DNA from: UBA4735 sp035935465
Lineage (GTDB): Bacteria > Chloroflexota > Limnocylindria > P2-11E
Reading direction: 5' to 3'
NCBI GenBank assembly: GCA_035935465.1
Contig: DASYXA010000065.1
Coordinates: forward strand, 9,341-73,340
Length of the DNA stretch: 64,000 nt
Part shown: piece by piece, positions 49,823 to 58,668 of the stretch
How the letters are laid out: every line of letters starts with the position of its first letter
Numbering within the stretch: position 1 is the first letter of the stretch
Notes under the pieces: generated by a model
The model's input: only the letters and a program-made list of their open reading frames with translations
Databases searched by the model: none
Told to the model about the DNA's origin: nothing
Position numbers and translations under genes: made by a program

Positions 49823-50990
49823 CGATGCACATCGAGACGAGCGCGTAGCGCGCATCCGTCCGGCGCAGCTGCAGCGCGGCGGTGCCGGCGAGCCGCGCGC
49901 CGCTCGCGCCGAGCGGGTGCCCGATCGCGATCGCGCCGCCGTTCGGATTGAGGCGCTGCTCGTCGCGCCAGTCGATGCCGAGCTCGGCGCAGCACGCGAT
50001 GACCTGGCTCGCGAACGCCTCGTTCAGCTCGACGATCGCCATGTCCGCCAGGTCGAGCTTCGCGCGCCAGAGCGCCTTGCGGGACGCCGGGATCGGGCCG
50101 AGGCCCATCTCGTCGGGGCGCACACCCGCGGCACCGGTGCTCACCACGCGCGCGATCGGCTGGAGGCCCAGCGCCTTCGCGCGCTCGCCCGAGGCGACGA
50201 CGAGCGCCGACGCGCCGTCGTTGATCCCCGAGCTGTTGCCCGCCGTGACACTGCCGTTCTCGGCGAACGCGGGCCGCAGCTTCGCGAGCGCCTCGAGCGT
50301 GCTGCCGGCGCGCGGATGCTCGTCTCGGTCGACCGCCACCGCCGGGCCCTTCGCCTGGGGCACCGGTGTCGCGACGATCTCCTCGGCGAGGAGGCCGTTC
50401 GCCATCGCGCGTTCCGCCTTCTGCTGGCTGAGGAGCGCGAGGCGGTCCTGATCGGCGCGCGACACCAGGCGCCGCTGCGCGACGTTCTCCGCGGTCTGGC
50501 CAAGCGTGACGGTGTGGCCGTCGGCGACGAGCCGCGGATGCGCGAAGCGCCACCCGAGCGTGCTGTCGGCGGACTCGGGCGCGCCGCGCGGGAACGCGGT
50601 ATCCGGCTTCAGGGTCACGATCGGCGCCCGGGTCATGCTCTCGACGCCGCCGGCGATGAACAGGTCGCCCTGCCCGCCCCAGATCGCCTCGGCCGCGCTG
50701 TTCAGCGCCTGGAGGCCCGAGCCGCAGAGCCGGTTCACGGTCTGCGCCGGCACCTCCACCGGGAAGCCGGCGAGCAGCGTCGCCATCCGCGCGACGTTGC
50801 GGTTGTCCTCACCGGACTGGTTCGCGCACCCGAGGATGACATCGTCGATGCCCGCTGGATCCATGCCGCTCCGCTCGACGACCGCGCGCAGGACGTGGGC
50901 GGCCATCGCGTCGGGACGCAGGCCGGCGAGCGCGCCGCCGTAGCGGCCGAACGGCGTGCGAAGGTACGCGCAGATGAACGCGTCGGTCAC
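49776..50990 (-). CDS. Acetyl-CoA acyltransferase (thiolase)
   Basis: 404 residues. NRLCGSGLQALNSAAEAIWGG contains the nucleophile Cys, AIGHPLGASGARL the catalytic His and SMCIGVGQGIATVLE the second Cys. The N-terminus ICAYLRTPFGRYGGAL and length fit PaaJ/PcaF-type beta-ketoadipyl-CoA or generic acetyl-CoA acyltransferases. No other beta-oxidation genes adjoin. Its 3' end is duplicated beyond the toxin-antitoxin cassette; the gene itself is intact. Confidence 0.94.
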   Translation of the reverse strand: MTDAFICAYLRTPFGRYGGALAGLRPDAMAAHVLRAVVERSGMDPAGIDDVILGCANQSGEDNRNVARMATLLAGFPVEVPAQTVNRLCGSGLQALNSAAEAIWGGQGDLFIAGGVESMTRAPIVTLKPDTAFPRGAPESADSTLGWRFAHPRLVADGHTVTLGQTAENVAQRRLVSRADQDRLALLSQQKAERAMANGLLAEEIVATPVPQAKGPAVAVDRDEHPRAGSTLEALAKLRPAFAENGSVTAGNSSGINDGASALVVASGERAKALGLQPIARVVSTGAAGVRPDEMGLGPIPASRKALWRAKLDLADMAIVELNEAFASQVIACCAELGIDWRDEQRLNPNGGAIAIGHPLGASGARLAGTAALQLRRTDARYALVSMCIGVGQGIATVLERAPD

Positions 50991-51052
50991 CCCGTCGAGT
51001 CTAGTGAGCGCGAGCGCGCCGACGCCGGCGATCTGGACGACAATGTCGTGCC

Positions 51053-51565
51053 ATGGGCACGACGGACGGACCCGAACGCGTCGGCGCGCGCCCGTACGTG
51101 CTGAACGCGCCGGCCGTGTATCGCTTCCCGCGCGAGCGCTCGGCGCTGCTGTCGTGGACGCACGCCGAACAGCGCCTTCGGGCGGCGCGCCGGTACTGGC
51201 TCGTGACCGTTCGGGCAGATGGGCGCCCGCACGCGACGCCGCTCTGGGGCGTGTGGGTCGCGGACGCGCTCTACTTCGACGGACCGGCGACGACGGTGTG
51301 GGGTCGTAACCTCAGCCGGCGGCCCGAGGCGACCATGCACCTGGAGAGCGGCGACGACACGTTGATCATCGAGGGCCGGGTCGAGGACCTCACCACCGCT
51401 GTCGAGCTCGGCGAGCGCGTGAAAGCGGCGTGGGCCGAGAAGTACGGCCGGCTTGTCCCGGAGCCCTCGACCCGCGGCATCTGGCGGCTGCGCCCGCGCC
51501 GGGCACGCGGGTGGAGCGCGGAAGACCTCCGCGATGGCACGGGATGGCGCATGGCCGCTCGCTAG
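51053..51565 (+). CDS. Pyridoxamine-phosphate-oxidase-like split-barrel protein
   Basis: 170 residues: LRAARRYWLVTVRADGRPHATPLWGVWVADALYFDG and GRNLSRRPEATMHLESGDDTLIIEGRVEDL are typical of PPOX-type flavin or F420 proteins. The substrate is unknown. It lies 62 bases from the divergent thiolase gene and nine bases before urocanase on the same strand, so it probably shares the urocanase transcript. Confidence 0.83.
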   Translation: MGTTDGPERVGARPYVLNAPAVYRFPRERSALLSWTHAEQRLRAARRYWLVTVRADGRPHATPLWGVWVADALYFDGPATTVWGRNLSRRPEATMHLESGDDTLIIEGRVEDLTTAVELGERVKAAWAEKYGRLVPEPSTRGIWRLRPRRARGWSAEDLRDGTGWRMAAR

Positions 51566-51574
51566 CATCACGGC

Positions 51575-53227
51575 ATGAGCGCCGTCGCGAGCCGGGTCGT
51601 CCGGGCCCCCCGTGGATCGTCGCTGTCGTGCCTGGCGTGGCCGCAAGAAGCGGCGTTCCGGATGCTCCAGAACAACCTCGATCCGGACGTGGCCGAGCGT
51701 CCGGACGAGCTCATCGTCTACGGCGGCACCGGCCGGGCGGCCCGCTCGTGGCCCGCGTTCGACCGGATCCTCTCGACGCTGAAGCGCCTCAAGGGCGACG
51801 AGACCCTGCTCGTGCAGTCGGGAAAGCCGGTCGGCGTGTTCCGCACCCACGAGTGGGCGCCGCGGGTCCTCATCTCGAACGCGATGCTCGTCCCGAAGTG
51901 GGCGACCTGGGACGAGTTCCGCGCGCTCGAGGCGATGGGCCTGACGATGTACGGGCAGATGACCGCGGGTTCCTGGATCTACATCGGGACCCAGGGGATC
52001 CTCCAGGGCACCTACGAGACCTTCGCCGCGGTCGCGCGCACGCACTTCGACGGCACGCTCGATGGCCGGCTCGTGGTCACGGCCGGTCTCGGCGGCATGG
52101 GCGGGGCGCAGCCGCTGGCGATCACGATGAACGGCGGCGTCGCGCTCGTGGTGGAGGTCGACCCGACCCGCGCCGGGCGCCGCCTGAAGCAGGGCTTCCT
52201 GGACGAAATGACCGATTCGCTCGACGACGCGCTCGCCCGGGCCGAGGGGTACCTCGGCTCGCGCACGCCGCGGTCGATCGGCCTGGTCGCGAACGCGGCG
52301 GCCGTGCTGCCCGAGCTCGTGCGCCGCGGGGTGCGCGTCGACGTGGTCACCGATCAGACCTCCGCCCACGACCCGCTCGACGGCTACGTCCCCGACGTGC
52401 GCCATGCCGGCGTGCTGCGGATCAACGATCCGGCCGGCTACATCGCGGCCTCGCGCGCGTCGATCGCGACGCAGTGCGAGGCCATCGTCGCGCTGAAGGA
52501 CCGCGGCGCGATCGCGTTCGACTACGGGAACAACCTGCGCGGCGAAGCCCGGACCGCCGGCTTCGCGCGCGCGTTCGACTACCCCGGCTTCGTGCCCGCG
52601 TACATCCGTCCGCTGTTCGAGCGTGGCAAGGGACCATTCCGGTGGGTCGCGCTGTCCGGCGATCCGCGGGACATCCTCGCGACCGACCGCGCCGTCCTCG
52701 ACCTGTTTCCCGAGGACCGCTCGCTCCGGCGCTGGATCGAGCTCGCCGAGGCGCGCGTCCCGTTCCAGGGACTGCCCGCCCGCGTCTGCTGGCTCGGGTA
52801 CGGCGAACGGGCCGAGTTCGGCGCGCGGATCGACGACCTGGTCCGGACCGGGACCCTGGGCGCGCCGATCGTCATCGGGCGCGACCACCTCGACTCCGGA
52901 TCCGTCGCGTCACCGAACCGCGAGACCGAGGGCATGCGCGACGGCAGCGACGCGATCGCCGACTGGCCGATCCTGAACGCGCTCGTGAACACCGCCGCGG
53001 GCGCGACGTGGGTGTCGGTCCATCACGGCGGCGGGGTCGGCATCGGGAACTCGATCCACGCCGGCATGGTCGCCGTCGCGGACGGGACGGAACTCGGCCG
53101 TCGGAAGCTGGAGCGCGTGCTGGTGACCGATCCGGGCACCGGCGTCATGCGTCACGCCGACGCCGGCTACCCGGACGCGATCGCGTTCGCGAGCGAGCGC
53201 GGCGTCGACCTCCCGAGCGTCCCCTAG
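51575..53227 (+). CDS. hutU: Urocanate hydratase
   Basis: Hydrates urocanate to imidazolonepropionate using bound NAD+. 550 residues. MLQNNLDPDVAERPDELIVYGGTGRAARSW, TAGSWIYIGTQGILQGTYETF, VTAGLGGMGGAQPLA, VTDQTSAHDPL, FDYGNNLRGEA and VSVHHGGGVGIGNSIHAGMV are diagnostic. The N-terminus includes about 20 extra residues relative to some homologs. Pathway partner of hutH upstream. Confidence 0.96.
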   Translation: MSAVASRVVRAPRGSSLSCLAWPQEAAFRMLQNNLDPDVAERPDELIVYGGTGRAARSWPAFDRILSTLKRLKGDETLLVQSGKPVGVFRTHEWAPRVLISNAMLVPKWATWDEFRALEAMGLTMYGQMTAGSWIYIGTQGILQGTYETFAAVARTHFDGTLDGRLVVTAGLGGMGGAQPLAITMNGGVALVVEVDPTRAGRRLKQGFLDEMTDSLDDALARAEGYLGSRTPRSIGLVANAAAVLPELVRRGVRVDVVTDQTSAHDPLDGYVPDVRHAGVLRINDPAGYIAASRASIATQCEAIVALKDRGAIAFDYGNNLRGEARTAGFARAFDYPGFVPAYIRPLFERGKGPFRWVALSGDPRDILATDRAVLDLFPEDRSLRRWIELAEARVPFQGLPARVCWLGYGERAEFGARIDDLVRTGTLGAPIVIGRDHLDSGSVASPNRETEGMRDGSDAIADWPILNALVNTAAGATWVSVHHGGGVGIGNSIHAGMVAVADGTELGRRKLERVLVTDPGTGVMRHADAGYPDAIAFASERGVDLPSVP

Positions 53228-53328
53228 CCATCGCCCCGGCGCATTGCCGGATCCGCACGATCGGGTAACGGAGCATCCCGGGGAGGGCTCGTCGGCATCG
53301 CACCTGCGTGCCCGGTCGCGTGACCGTG

Positions 53329-53874
53329 ATGCCACCGACCGAGCGAGCGCTCCATTCCTGCGCGATCTTCGACTCTCCGGCCGAACGGCTGCGGGTGATG
53401 TGCCGCCATCTGGCCGACGGCCTCGGACGGGGGCTCCTGGCCCTGGGCCTGGTGGAGGAGGTCAGCCCCCGCGAGCTGACCGACGGGCTCGAACGCGACG
53501 GGATCGATGCCGGACTCCAGGTCGCGCTCGGTGCGCTGCGGATCCGGCGGGCGCGGGCCGTCTACGTCCGGCATGGGGCGTTCGACCCGATGTCGATGAT
53601 CGCCCTCGTGGCCGAGACCGAGCGGGAGGCTCGGCTCGCGGGCTATCGGGGCCTCTGCGCCGCCGGTGACATGAGCTGGGCGCTCTCCGACGACCCCGGC
53701 GCGGACCGCCTCGTCGAGTACGAGTACCTGCTGGGTCGCACCATCTTCAGCCGCTTGGACGTCGTCGGGCTCTGCCTCTACGACGCGAGGCGGTTCGACC
53801 CGGGAGTGCTCCGGCACATGTCCAAGGCCCATCCGGTGCACATCGCGAACATCCGTGGGAGCGCCACCGGCTGA
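53329..53874 (+). CDS. MEDS-domain (DcmR-type sensory) protein
   Basis: 181 residues resembling the MEDS sensory domain: HSCAIFDSPAERLRVMCRHLADGLGRGLLAL at the N-terminus, MSMIALVAETEREARLAGYRGLCAAGDMSWAL and LVEYEYLLGRTIF...VVGLCLYDARRF. This domain is found beside histidine kinases and anti-sigma-type regulators and is thought to sense small molecules. ATG 53329 is preferred. It ends 14 bases from the convergent histidine kinase gene. Confidence 0.8.
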   Translation: MPPTERALHSCAIFDSPAERLRVMCRHLADGLGRGLLALGLVEEVSPRELTDGLERDGIDAGLQVALGALRIRRARAVYVRHGAFDPMSMIALVAETEREARLAGYRGLCAAGDMSWALSDDPGADRLVEYEYLLGRTIFSRLDVVGLCLYDARRFDPGVLRHMSKAHPVHIANIRGSATG

Positions 53875-53888
53875 ACGGCCGGCGCTCG

Positions 53889-55175
53889 CTAGCGCGGGCC
53901 CGCTGCGATCGGTAGGCGCAACGTAAAGGTGCTCCCCTCGCCGAGGCGCGAGGTGACCTCCAGCGTGCCGCCATGGCGTTCCACGATGCCGCGGACGGAC
54001 CAGAGGCCGACGCCGCTTCCGGGGACCGCGCTCGCATTCGATCCCCGGTAGAACCGGCCGAACACCAGCTCGCGCTCGTCGTCCGGGATCCCGAGACCCT
54101 GATCGCTGATCGCGATCGCAGCGAGACGGACCTCGCCGGCGCGCTCCTCCGACACCGCGGCCGAGATCCGGCCACCCTGGGGACTGAACTTCACCGCGTT
54201 GCTGACGAGATTGTCGACCGACCGCTCGATCTGGTCGCGGTCCAACGCGCCGACGAGCGAGTCGATGCCCCGATCGAGGACGAACTCGTGCCCGTTGTCC
54301 GTCACCCGATACCCGTCCAGCACGCTCCGCACGAGCGCCACGAGCTCGACGGGCTCCCGGTGCAGCGGCGATCCGTCGGACCCCTCACGCCTGGCGAGGT
54401 CCATCAGCTCGTCCACCCGCAACGCGCCCCGGCGCAGGGCCGCCTCGATGGACGAGAGCCGGCTGCCGAGCTGCGCCTGGTCGAGCCGACCCTTCGTCGC
54501 CTGGTGGCGGAGGAGCTGGGCGATCGCGGTCGCGCTGGCCAACGGGCTCTTCAGATCGTGTCCGAGCGTCGCGAAGAACGCGTCGCGCTCGCGCGCGGCG
54601 ATCGCGCGCTCTTCCTCGAGGGCGACCTCCGCCCTGCGCCGCGCGACCTCGTGCTCGCTCAGCGTCGTCAACGCAAGGAACACCGCGCCGTCCAGGGCGT
54701 CGTGGAGCAGCAGCTCCGCACCGACCACGTCGGTCGTGGGCGAGCGGTCCGAGACATACCTGCGCAGGGCCCGGCCGATCTCCTGGCGCAACAGCCGGAA
54801 CTCGACCACGACGTCCGGAGCGATGAAGCCCTGCTCGAAGCGCACGCGGGCATGGCCCTGGGCCGCGGCGAGCACATCGGGATCCTCGAGCGGGACGCCG
54901 GCGTTGCCGGACCGTCGGCCGTACCTCGTCAACAGGCGGGTGAGCGCATCGAACAACGCGGGGATGTGGTCCGCGACGGCGCGCTCCGAGCGGGCGCGGT
55001 GAAATGGTTGATCGGTGGCGGCATCGAGCCAGCGAGTGAGGATCTCGTCGCGCCGCGCGCTGAGGAGCTCCACCACCCACGACAGGTCGGCATCCTGGAT
55101 GATCGCTTCCACCCGCGTCGCCACGTCCGACTCCGGTGGCACCAGTGGCAGCGCTGCCACGAATCGATCGGTCAT
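53889..55175 (-). CDS. Cytoplasmic histidine kinase with RsbRD-like N-terminus
   Basis: 428 residues. The first 160 are helical and resemble the RsbRD N-terminal sensory domain (ELLSARRDEILTRWLDAA...FRLLRQEIGRALRRY). The kinase core has FFATLGHDLKSPLASATAIAQLL (phospho-His), NLVSNAVKFSPQGG, ISDQGLGIPDDERELVFGRFYRG and SGVGLWSVRGIVERHGG. No membrane segment. GGAGAGG precedes ATG 55175. No response regulator adjoins; orphan receivers elsewhere in the window are candidates. Confidence 0.9.
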   Translation of the reverse strand: MTDRFVAALPLVPPESDVATRVEAIIQDADLSWVVELLSARRDEILTRWLDAATDQPFHRARSERAVADHIPALFDALTRLLTRYGRRSGNAGVPLEDPDVLAAAQGHARVRFEQGFIAPDVVVEFRLLRQEIGRALRRYVSDRSPTTDVVGAELLLHDALDGAVFLALTTLSEHEVARRRAEVALEEERAIAARERDAFFATLGHDLKSPLASATAIAQLLRHQATKGRLDQAQLGSRLSSIEAALRRGALRVDELMDLARREGSDGSPLHREPVELVALVRSVLDGYRVTDNGHEFVLDRGIDSLVGALDRDQIERSVDNLVSNAVKFSPQGGRISAAVSEERAGEVRLAAIAISDQGLGIPDDERELVFGRFYRGSNASAVPGSGVGLWSVRGIVERHGGTLEVTSRLGEGSTFTLRLPIAAGPR

Positions 55176-55237
55176 CAGCCTCTCCAACGTGGCGCGGCCG
55201 CCACCTGCGCTGATGGTCGCATCACGATCGCGTAACG

Positions 55238-55272
55238 AAAAGCGCCCGAGCGGCGATCTGCTCGGCCGCTCG
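55238..55272 (-). terminator. Rho-independent-type terminator after the ArsR-SRPBCC unit
   Basis: Minus-strand CGAGCGGC and GCCGCTCG (8-bp perfect stem, 10-base loop, 55272-55247) are followed by GGCGC and TTTT (55241-55238). It lies 25-60 bases beyond the SRPBCC stop codon and before the histidine kinase gene start. Confidence 0.65.
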
Positions 55273-55296
55273 CCGGGTGGTCAGGTCGGCTGGCGG

Positions 55297-55788
55297 CTAG
55301 CCGTGCGTGAGCTCGACCAACACCGCGTCGAGCCGCTCGTAGCTCTCGCGTGCGCCGGACTCCATGCCACTCTCGACCATCCCGTCGAGGTCCTCCTTCG
55401 ACGCGAACTGGTCGCGGACGGTGAGGATGGTCCGGCCGTCCCGCTCGGTCAGGGTCAACGTCTCGACCGAGATATGTCCCGGCAGCGGCTCGTACTCGAA
55501 GGTCCAGACGATGCGCTCGGGCGGCACGATCTCGCGGTACTCCCCGCGGAACGCGTGCTCGCCGCCATCGGCGGCGATGTTGCGCATCCGCCACTTCCCG
55601 CCCGGCCGGAGGTCCAGCGTGTCGACGACCGTCGTGTACCGGCGCGGACCCCACCAGCGCGAGATGAGCGTCGGATCGGTCATCGCCTTCCAGACGAGGT
55701 CGCGCGGGGCGTCGAACTCTCGCCTGAGGACGAGCTCCGTGTCGGATACGCGGGTGACGCTCAGGTCGAACCTACCTGCGGCGGCCAT
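55297..55788 (-). CDS. SRPBCC (AHSA1-like) domain protein
   Basis: 163 residues of the START/Bet v 1-like fold: LVLRREFDAPRDLVWKAMTDPTLISRWWGPRRY and RIVWTFEYEPLPGHISVETLTLTERDGRTILTVRDQF are classical AHSA1/polyketide-cyclase-2 patterns. The gene overlaps the upstream ArsR regulator by 17 bases, a common pairing in which the ligand-binding protein is made with its regulator. Ligand unknown. Confidence 0.88.
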   Translation of the reverse strand: MAAAGRFDLSVTRVSDTELVLRREFDAPRDLVWKAMTDPTLISRWWGPRRYTTVVDTLDLRPGGKWRMRNIAADGGEHAFRGEYREIVPPERIVWTFEYEPLPGHISVETLTLTERDGRTILTVRDQFASKEDLDGMVESGMESGARESYERLDAVLVELTHG

Positions 55789-56110
55789 CTGGCTTCCCCT
55801 TTTCCCGTTGTAGCTCGCGCAGCACGTCATCGAGCTGTTCGAAGCGCTCACCCCAGAGCCTGCGGTACCCCTCCAGCCAGTCGTCGAGCTCCTTGAGGCC
55901 CGCCGCCCGCAGGCCGTAGATGCGCTGCTGCGCGACCGGCCGGACCTGCACGAGGCCCGCGTCGCTCAGCACGCGCAGGTGCTTGGACACCTGCGGCTGG
56001 CGCATCCGGAGGCGCTCCGCGATCCCGCCCACCGGGAGTGGCTTGTGGCGGAGCAGCTCGACGATCTGGAGCCGGTTGGGCTCCGCGAGGGCGCTGAACG
56101 TGGCGTTCAC
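55772..56110 (-). CDS. ArsR-family winged-helix regulator
   Basis: 112 residues: ATFSALAEPNRLQIVELLRHKPLPVGGIAERLRMRQPQVSKHLRVLSDAGLVQVRPVAQQRIYGL is the ArsR core with no metal-binding Cys motif, typical of the SRPBCC-associated subgroup. GTG 56110 lies six bases after a TATACA -10 box, so the mRNA is probably leaderless. Probably represses its own operon. Confidence 0.9.
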   Translation of the reverse strand: MNATFSALAEPNRLQIVELLRHKPLPVGGIAERLRMRQPQVSKHLRVLSDAGLVQVRPVAQQRIYGLRAAGLKELDDWLEGYRRLWGERFEQLDDVLRELQREKGKPDGRRR

Positions 56111-56116
56111 GAGCTC

Positions 56117-56146
56117 TGTATACGCCTATAGGAATATACCTGTCAA
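56117..56146 (-). promoter_or_regulatory. Strong promoter of the ArsR-SRPBCC operon
   Basis: Minus-strand TTGACA (56146-56141), 18-bp spacer and TATACA (56122-56117) closely match the sigma-70 consensus; GTG 56110 follows six bases later. The spacer and flank hold repeated GGAATAT motifs on the plus strand that may be the regulator's site. The TGA of TTGACA is also the larC stop codon. Confidence 0.75.
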
Positions 56147-56868
56147 GGAATATTCATGACCAGACACCGCAGCACGCGCGGTGGGTCCGTCCGGCGGCTC
56201 CCGACCGCGGACCCGAGCCGGATCAGCCCCTCCCGGGGCGGCGGCGGGCCGAACCGCCGCACGGTCGTCGCCAGGATCGCGGCCGCGGTCGGGGTCGTGA
56301 GCTCGCCGGCCTCCGGCCCCTCGCGGGTCGTCGGCAGCGAGCGGAGCAGCTCGGCCGTCGCCGGCGGCGGCACCGGGAAGGTCCCGTGGGAGAACGTGAT
56401 CGTGCCCCCACCCACGTTGATCGGCGACGCTTCGACGGCCTCGACCGCGAGCGCAGCGCAGAGCGCGTGGAAGCCGACGACATCGAGGAGGGTGTCGGCC
56501 GCGGAGAGCTCGTGGAGCTGGAGTCGCTCGAGCGGCACCCCGTGGATCCTGGACTCGACCGCGCCGAGCCGGCCGATGGTCCGCGCGGCGGCGCGGCGGA
56601 CCGCCTCGGGGAGGCCGCTCCGGTCGATCGCCGCGAGCGCCGCGGGGAGCTGCCGCTCGACCGCGGGTCCGCGCTCCGTCAGGCGGAGTCGCGCGGCGCG
56701 CCGTGCGCCCAGCGGGATCTCGTCGATGGCGATCTCGAGCTCATCGCCCAGACCGAGCGCGTCGCGGACCGCGATCAGCCGGTCGAGCGGAGCGCCCGCG
56801 TCGAGGAGCGCGGCCAGCAGCATGTCCCCGGCCGCACCGGCGGAGCAGTCGAAGTACGCGATCCGCAC
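56143..56868 (-). CDS. larC: LarC-like nickel-insertion protein, N-terminal domain only
   Basis: 241 residues matching the LarC1 half of the nickel pincer cofactor protein: IAYFDCSAGAAGDMLLAALLDAGAP, LHELSAADTLLDVVGFHAL, INVGGGTITFSHGTFPVPPPATAELL and GELTTPTAAAILATT. It stops at RVLRCLVMNIP where LarC1 normally joins LarC2. The CTP-binding LarC2 half is absent and the following DNA is the ArsR promoter. LarB, LarE and LarA are not in the window. Either a remnant or a stand-alone variant. Confidence 0.82.
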   Translation of the reverse strand: MRIAYFDCSAGAAGDMLLAALLDAGAPLDRLIAVRDALGLGDELEIAIDEIPLGARRAARLRLTERGPAVERQLPAALAAIDRSGLPEAVRRAAARTIGRLGAVESRIHGVPLERLQLHELSAADTLLDVVGFHALCAALAVEAVEASPINVGGGTITFSHGTFPVPPPATAELLRSLPTTREGPEAGELTTPTAAAILATTVRRFGPPPPREGLIRLGSAVGSRRTDPPRVLRCLVMNIP

Positions 56869-56924
56869 TCAGGGCCCTTCGGCGTGGTCGGCCCCGACCC
56901 GGCGCTCCCGCGGCGGGTCGTCCA

Positions 56925-58099
56925 CTACGCCACGCGCGTGCCGGCCTGGTACACCGCCCACACCCGCCAGAGGGCCCGGGCATCGGAGAGCGGATCGCCA
57001 TGAACGAGGACGAGGTCGGCGGGCATCCCCGGCTCGATCCGCCCGGCGTGCGCTTCGCCGAGGAGCTCGCCGCCCGCGCGCGTCGCCGCGACGAGCGCCT
57101 CGCGCGGCGTGAGCCCGGCGGCCACGAGCAGCTCGACCTCCCAGGCGAGATGTCCGGCGCGCACCGAGCCGCCGCCGAAGTCCGAGCCGGTCGCGATACG
57201 CACGCCGGCGCGCTTCGCGACCGCGACCGACGCGTACGCGCCCTCCTTCCGCGTCGCGATGCGCCGCGCGCCGTCCGTCGTCGTGAAGCGCTCGATCGCG
57301 GTGGTGCGAGCGAAGCTCTCCCACGACGCGAAGACGGAGAGCGTCGAGGTGAGGGTCACGTTGTTCCGCCGCATCGTGCGCGCGATGTCGTCGTCGAGCT
57401 CCATGCCGTGCTCGATCGAGTCGACGCCCGCCGCGGCCGCGACGCGCGCGCCGTCGAGGTATCCCGAGGGCAGGCGACGCGCGCGCCGCGGGCGTGGACG
57501 GCGTTCGTCATCGCGGTCATCGCCGCGACGCTGAACGGCGAGTCCTTCACGCCGCCCGGCGCGTCCATATAGATCTTCACGAAGTCGGTGCCGAGATCGA
57601 GCTGGCCGAGCGCGGCCGCGGTGAGGCCCTCGTCGTCGGTGGTCACCCACAGGTCCGGGTACCCGGTCTTGCCGATCCAGGTGCCCGCCACGCGGATGTA
57701 CGGCTCGCCGGCCTTGCCCCGCAGCTCCTCGCGCACATCGAGCGAGATCGGCCGCCCGGCGCTGCTCGGCGCGCCGACATCGCGGGCCCACAGCACGCCG
57801 GCCTGCACGAGCCGGTGCGCGTTGGCGCGCGCGACGTCGCGAAGCACGGCGGGCGGGTCGCCACCGCGGTCGATCCAGTGACTGCCGCCCGGCATGGTGA
57901 GATGGCTGTGGCAGTCGACCATCGCCGGCACGATGACCGCGCCGCCGGTGTCGATGACGGTCGCGCCGGTATGGTCGATCCCGTCGTTCGGTCCGATCGC
58001 CTCGATCCTGCCGTCCGCGATCGCGACGCTCACGCCGAGGCGCAGCGAGTCCGACGACCCGTCGGCGAATGCCGCGTCGCGCAGCACGGTGCGCGTCAC
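56925..58099 (-). pseudogene. Amidohydrolase (imidazolonepropionase-like) with frameshift
   Basis: Together the two frames give a full metal-dependent amidohydrolase of about 390 residues. N-terminal frame: VDCHSHLTMPGGSHW to ARGARVAC. C-terminal frame: SGYLDGARVAAAAGVDSIEHGMEL, IATGSDFGG and LGEAHAGRIEPGMPADLVLV. They join at about 57468-57469 where one base seems missing; adding one would restore a His codon expected for metal binding. Length 1175 is one short of a multiple of three. GTG 58099 overlaps the next gene upstream. Real mutation or sequencing error cannot be told apart. Confidence 0.8.
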
Positions 58100-58620
58100 T
58101 TCGCCGGCCCGGCGGCCTGACCCTCGCCCTGATACCTCCCCTTGTAGCCCTCGGCCGTCGCGGCGGACAGGCGCAGGAACACGAGCTGCAGGACCGCCGC
58201 GCCACGCTGCAGCCGGTAGCCCTTCGGATTGAGGACGCTCAGCAGACCTTCGCCCCGGCCCGAGTACCCCGCGTCCCAGACCGCGGTGTGGATCGCGACG
58301 CCGGAGCGCAGCAGCGTCGAGCGCGGCCGCGCGAGCGCCATGAGATCCGCCGGCAGGTTGACCTTCTCGGCGTAGCCGATCACGTAGCCGCCCTGATGGA
58401 GGTCCCACCACCCGTCGGCGTCGGGCTGGACGTCCTCGCGGGCCGCGGGCTCGCGAAGGTGCGGCGCCGCGCCGAGCAGGCCGGGCGAGGTGAGGCGCTG
58501 GACCCGCTCCACGCGCAGGTCGATCCCGTTCGGCTGGATCTGGGTCGCCTCGATGCCCTCGACCAGGGGTGGCTGCGCGGTGATCGCCGCTTTCAGCTCC
58601 TCACGCGAGAGCACACTCAC
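58096..58620 (-). CDS. dUTPase/dCTP deaminase-family protein
   Basis: 174 residues of the dUTPase/Dcd fold: SREELKAAI...IQPNGIDLRVERV, ALARPRSTLLRSGVAIHTAVWDAGYSGRGEGLLSVLNP. These correspond to trimeric dUTPase motifs II-III; whether it deaminates dCTP, hydrolyses dUTP, or both is not settled by what is visible. GTG 58620 is preferred (GTG 58626 adds two residues). Stop overlaps the downstream amidohydrolase GTG (GTGA). Confidence 0.85.
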   Translation of the reverse strand: MSVLSREELKAAITAQPPLVEGIEATQIQPNGIDLRVERVQRLTSPGLLGAAPHLREPAAREDVQPDADGWWDLHQGGYVIGYAEKVNLPADLMALARPRSTLLRSGVAIHTAVWDAGYSGRGEGLLSVLNPKGYRLQRGAAVLQLVFLRLSAATAEGYKGRYQGEGQAAGPAK

Positions 58621-58668
58621 TGGCACGGATGCTAGGCGGGCAGGCGGCCAGATGCCACACTTCGCCCG

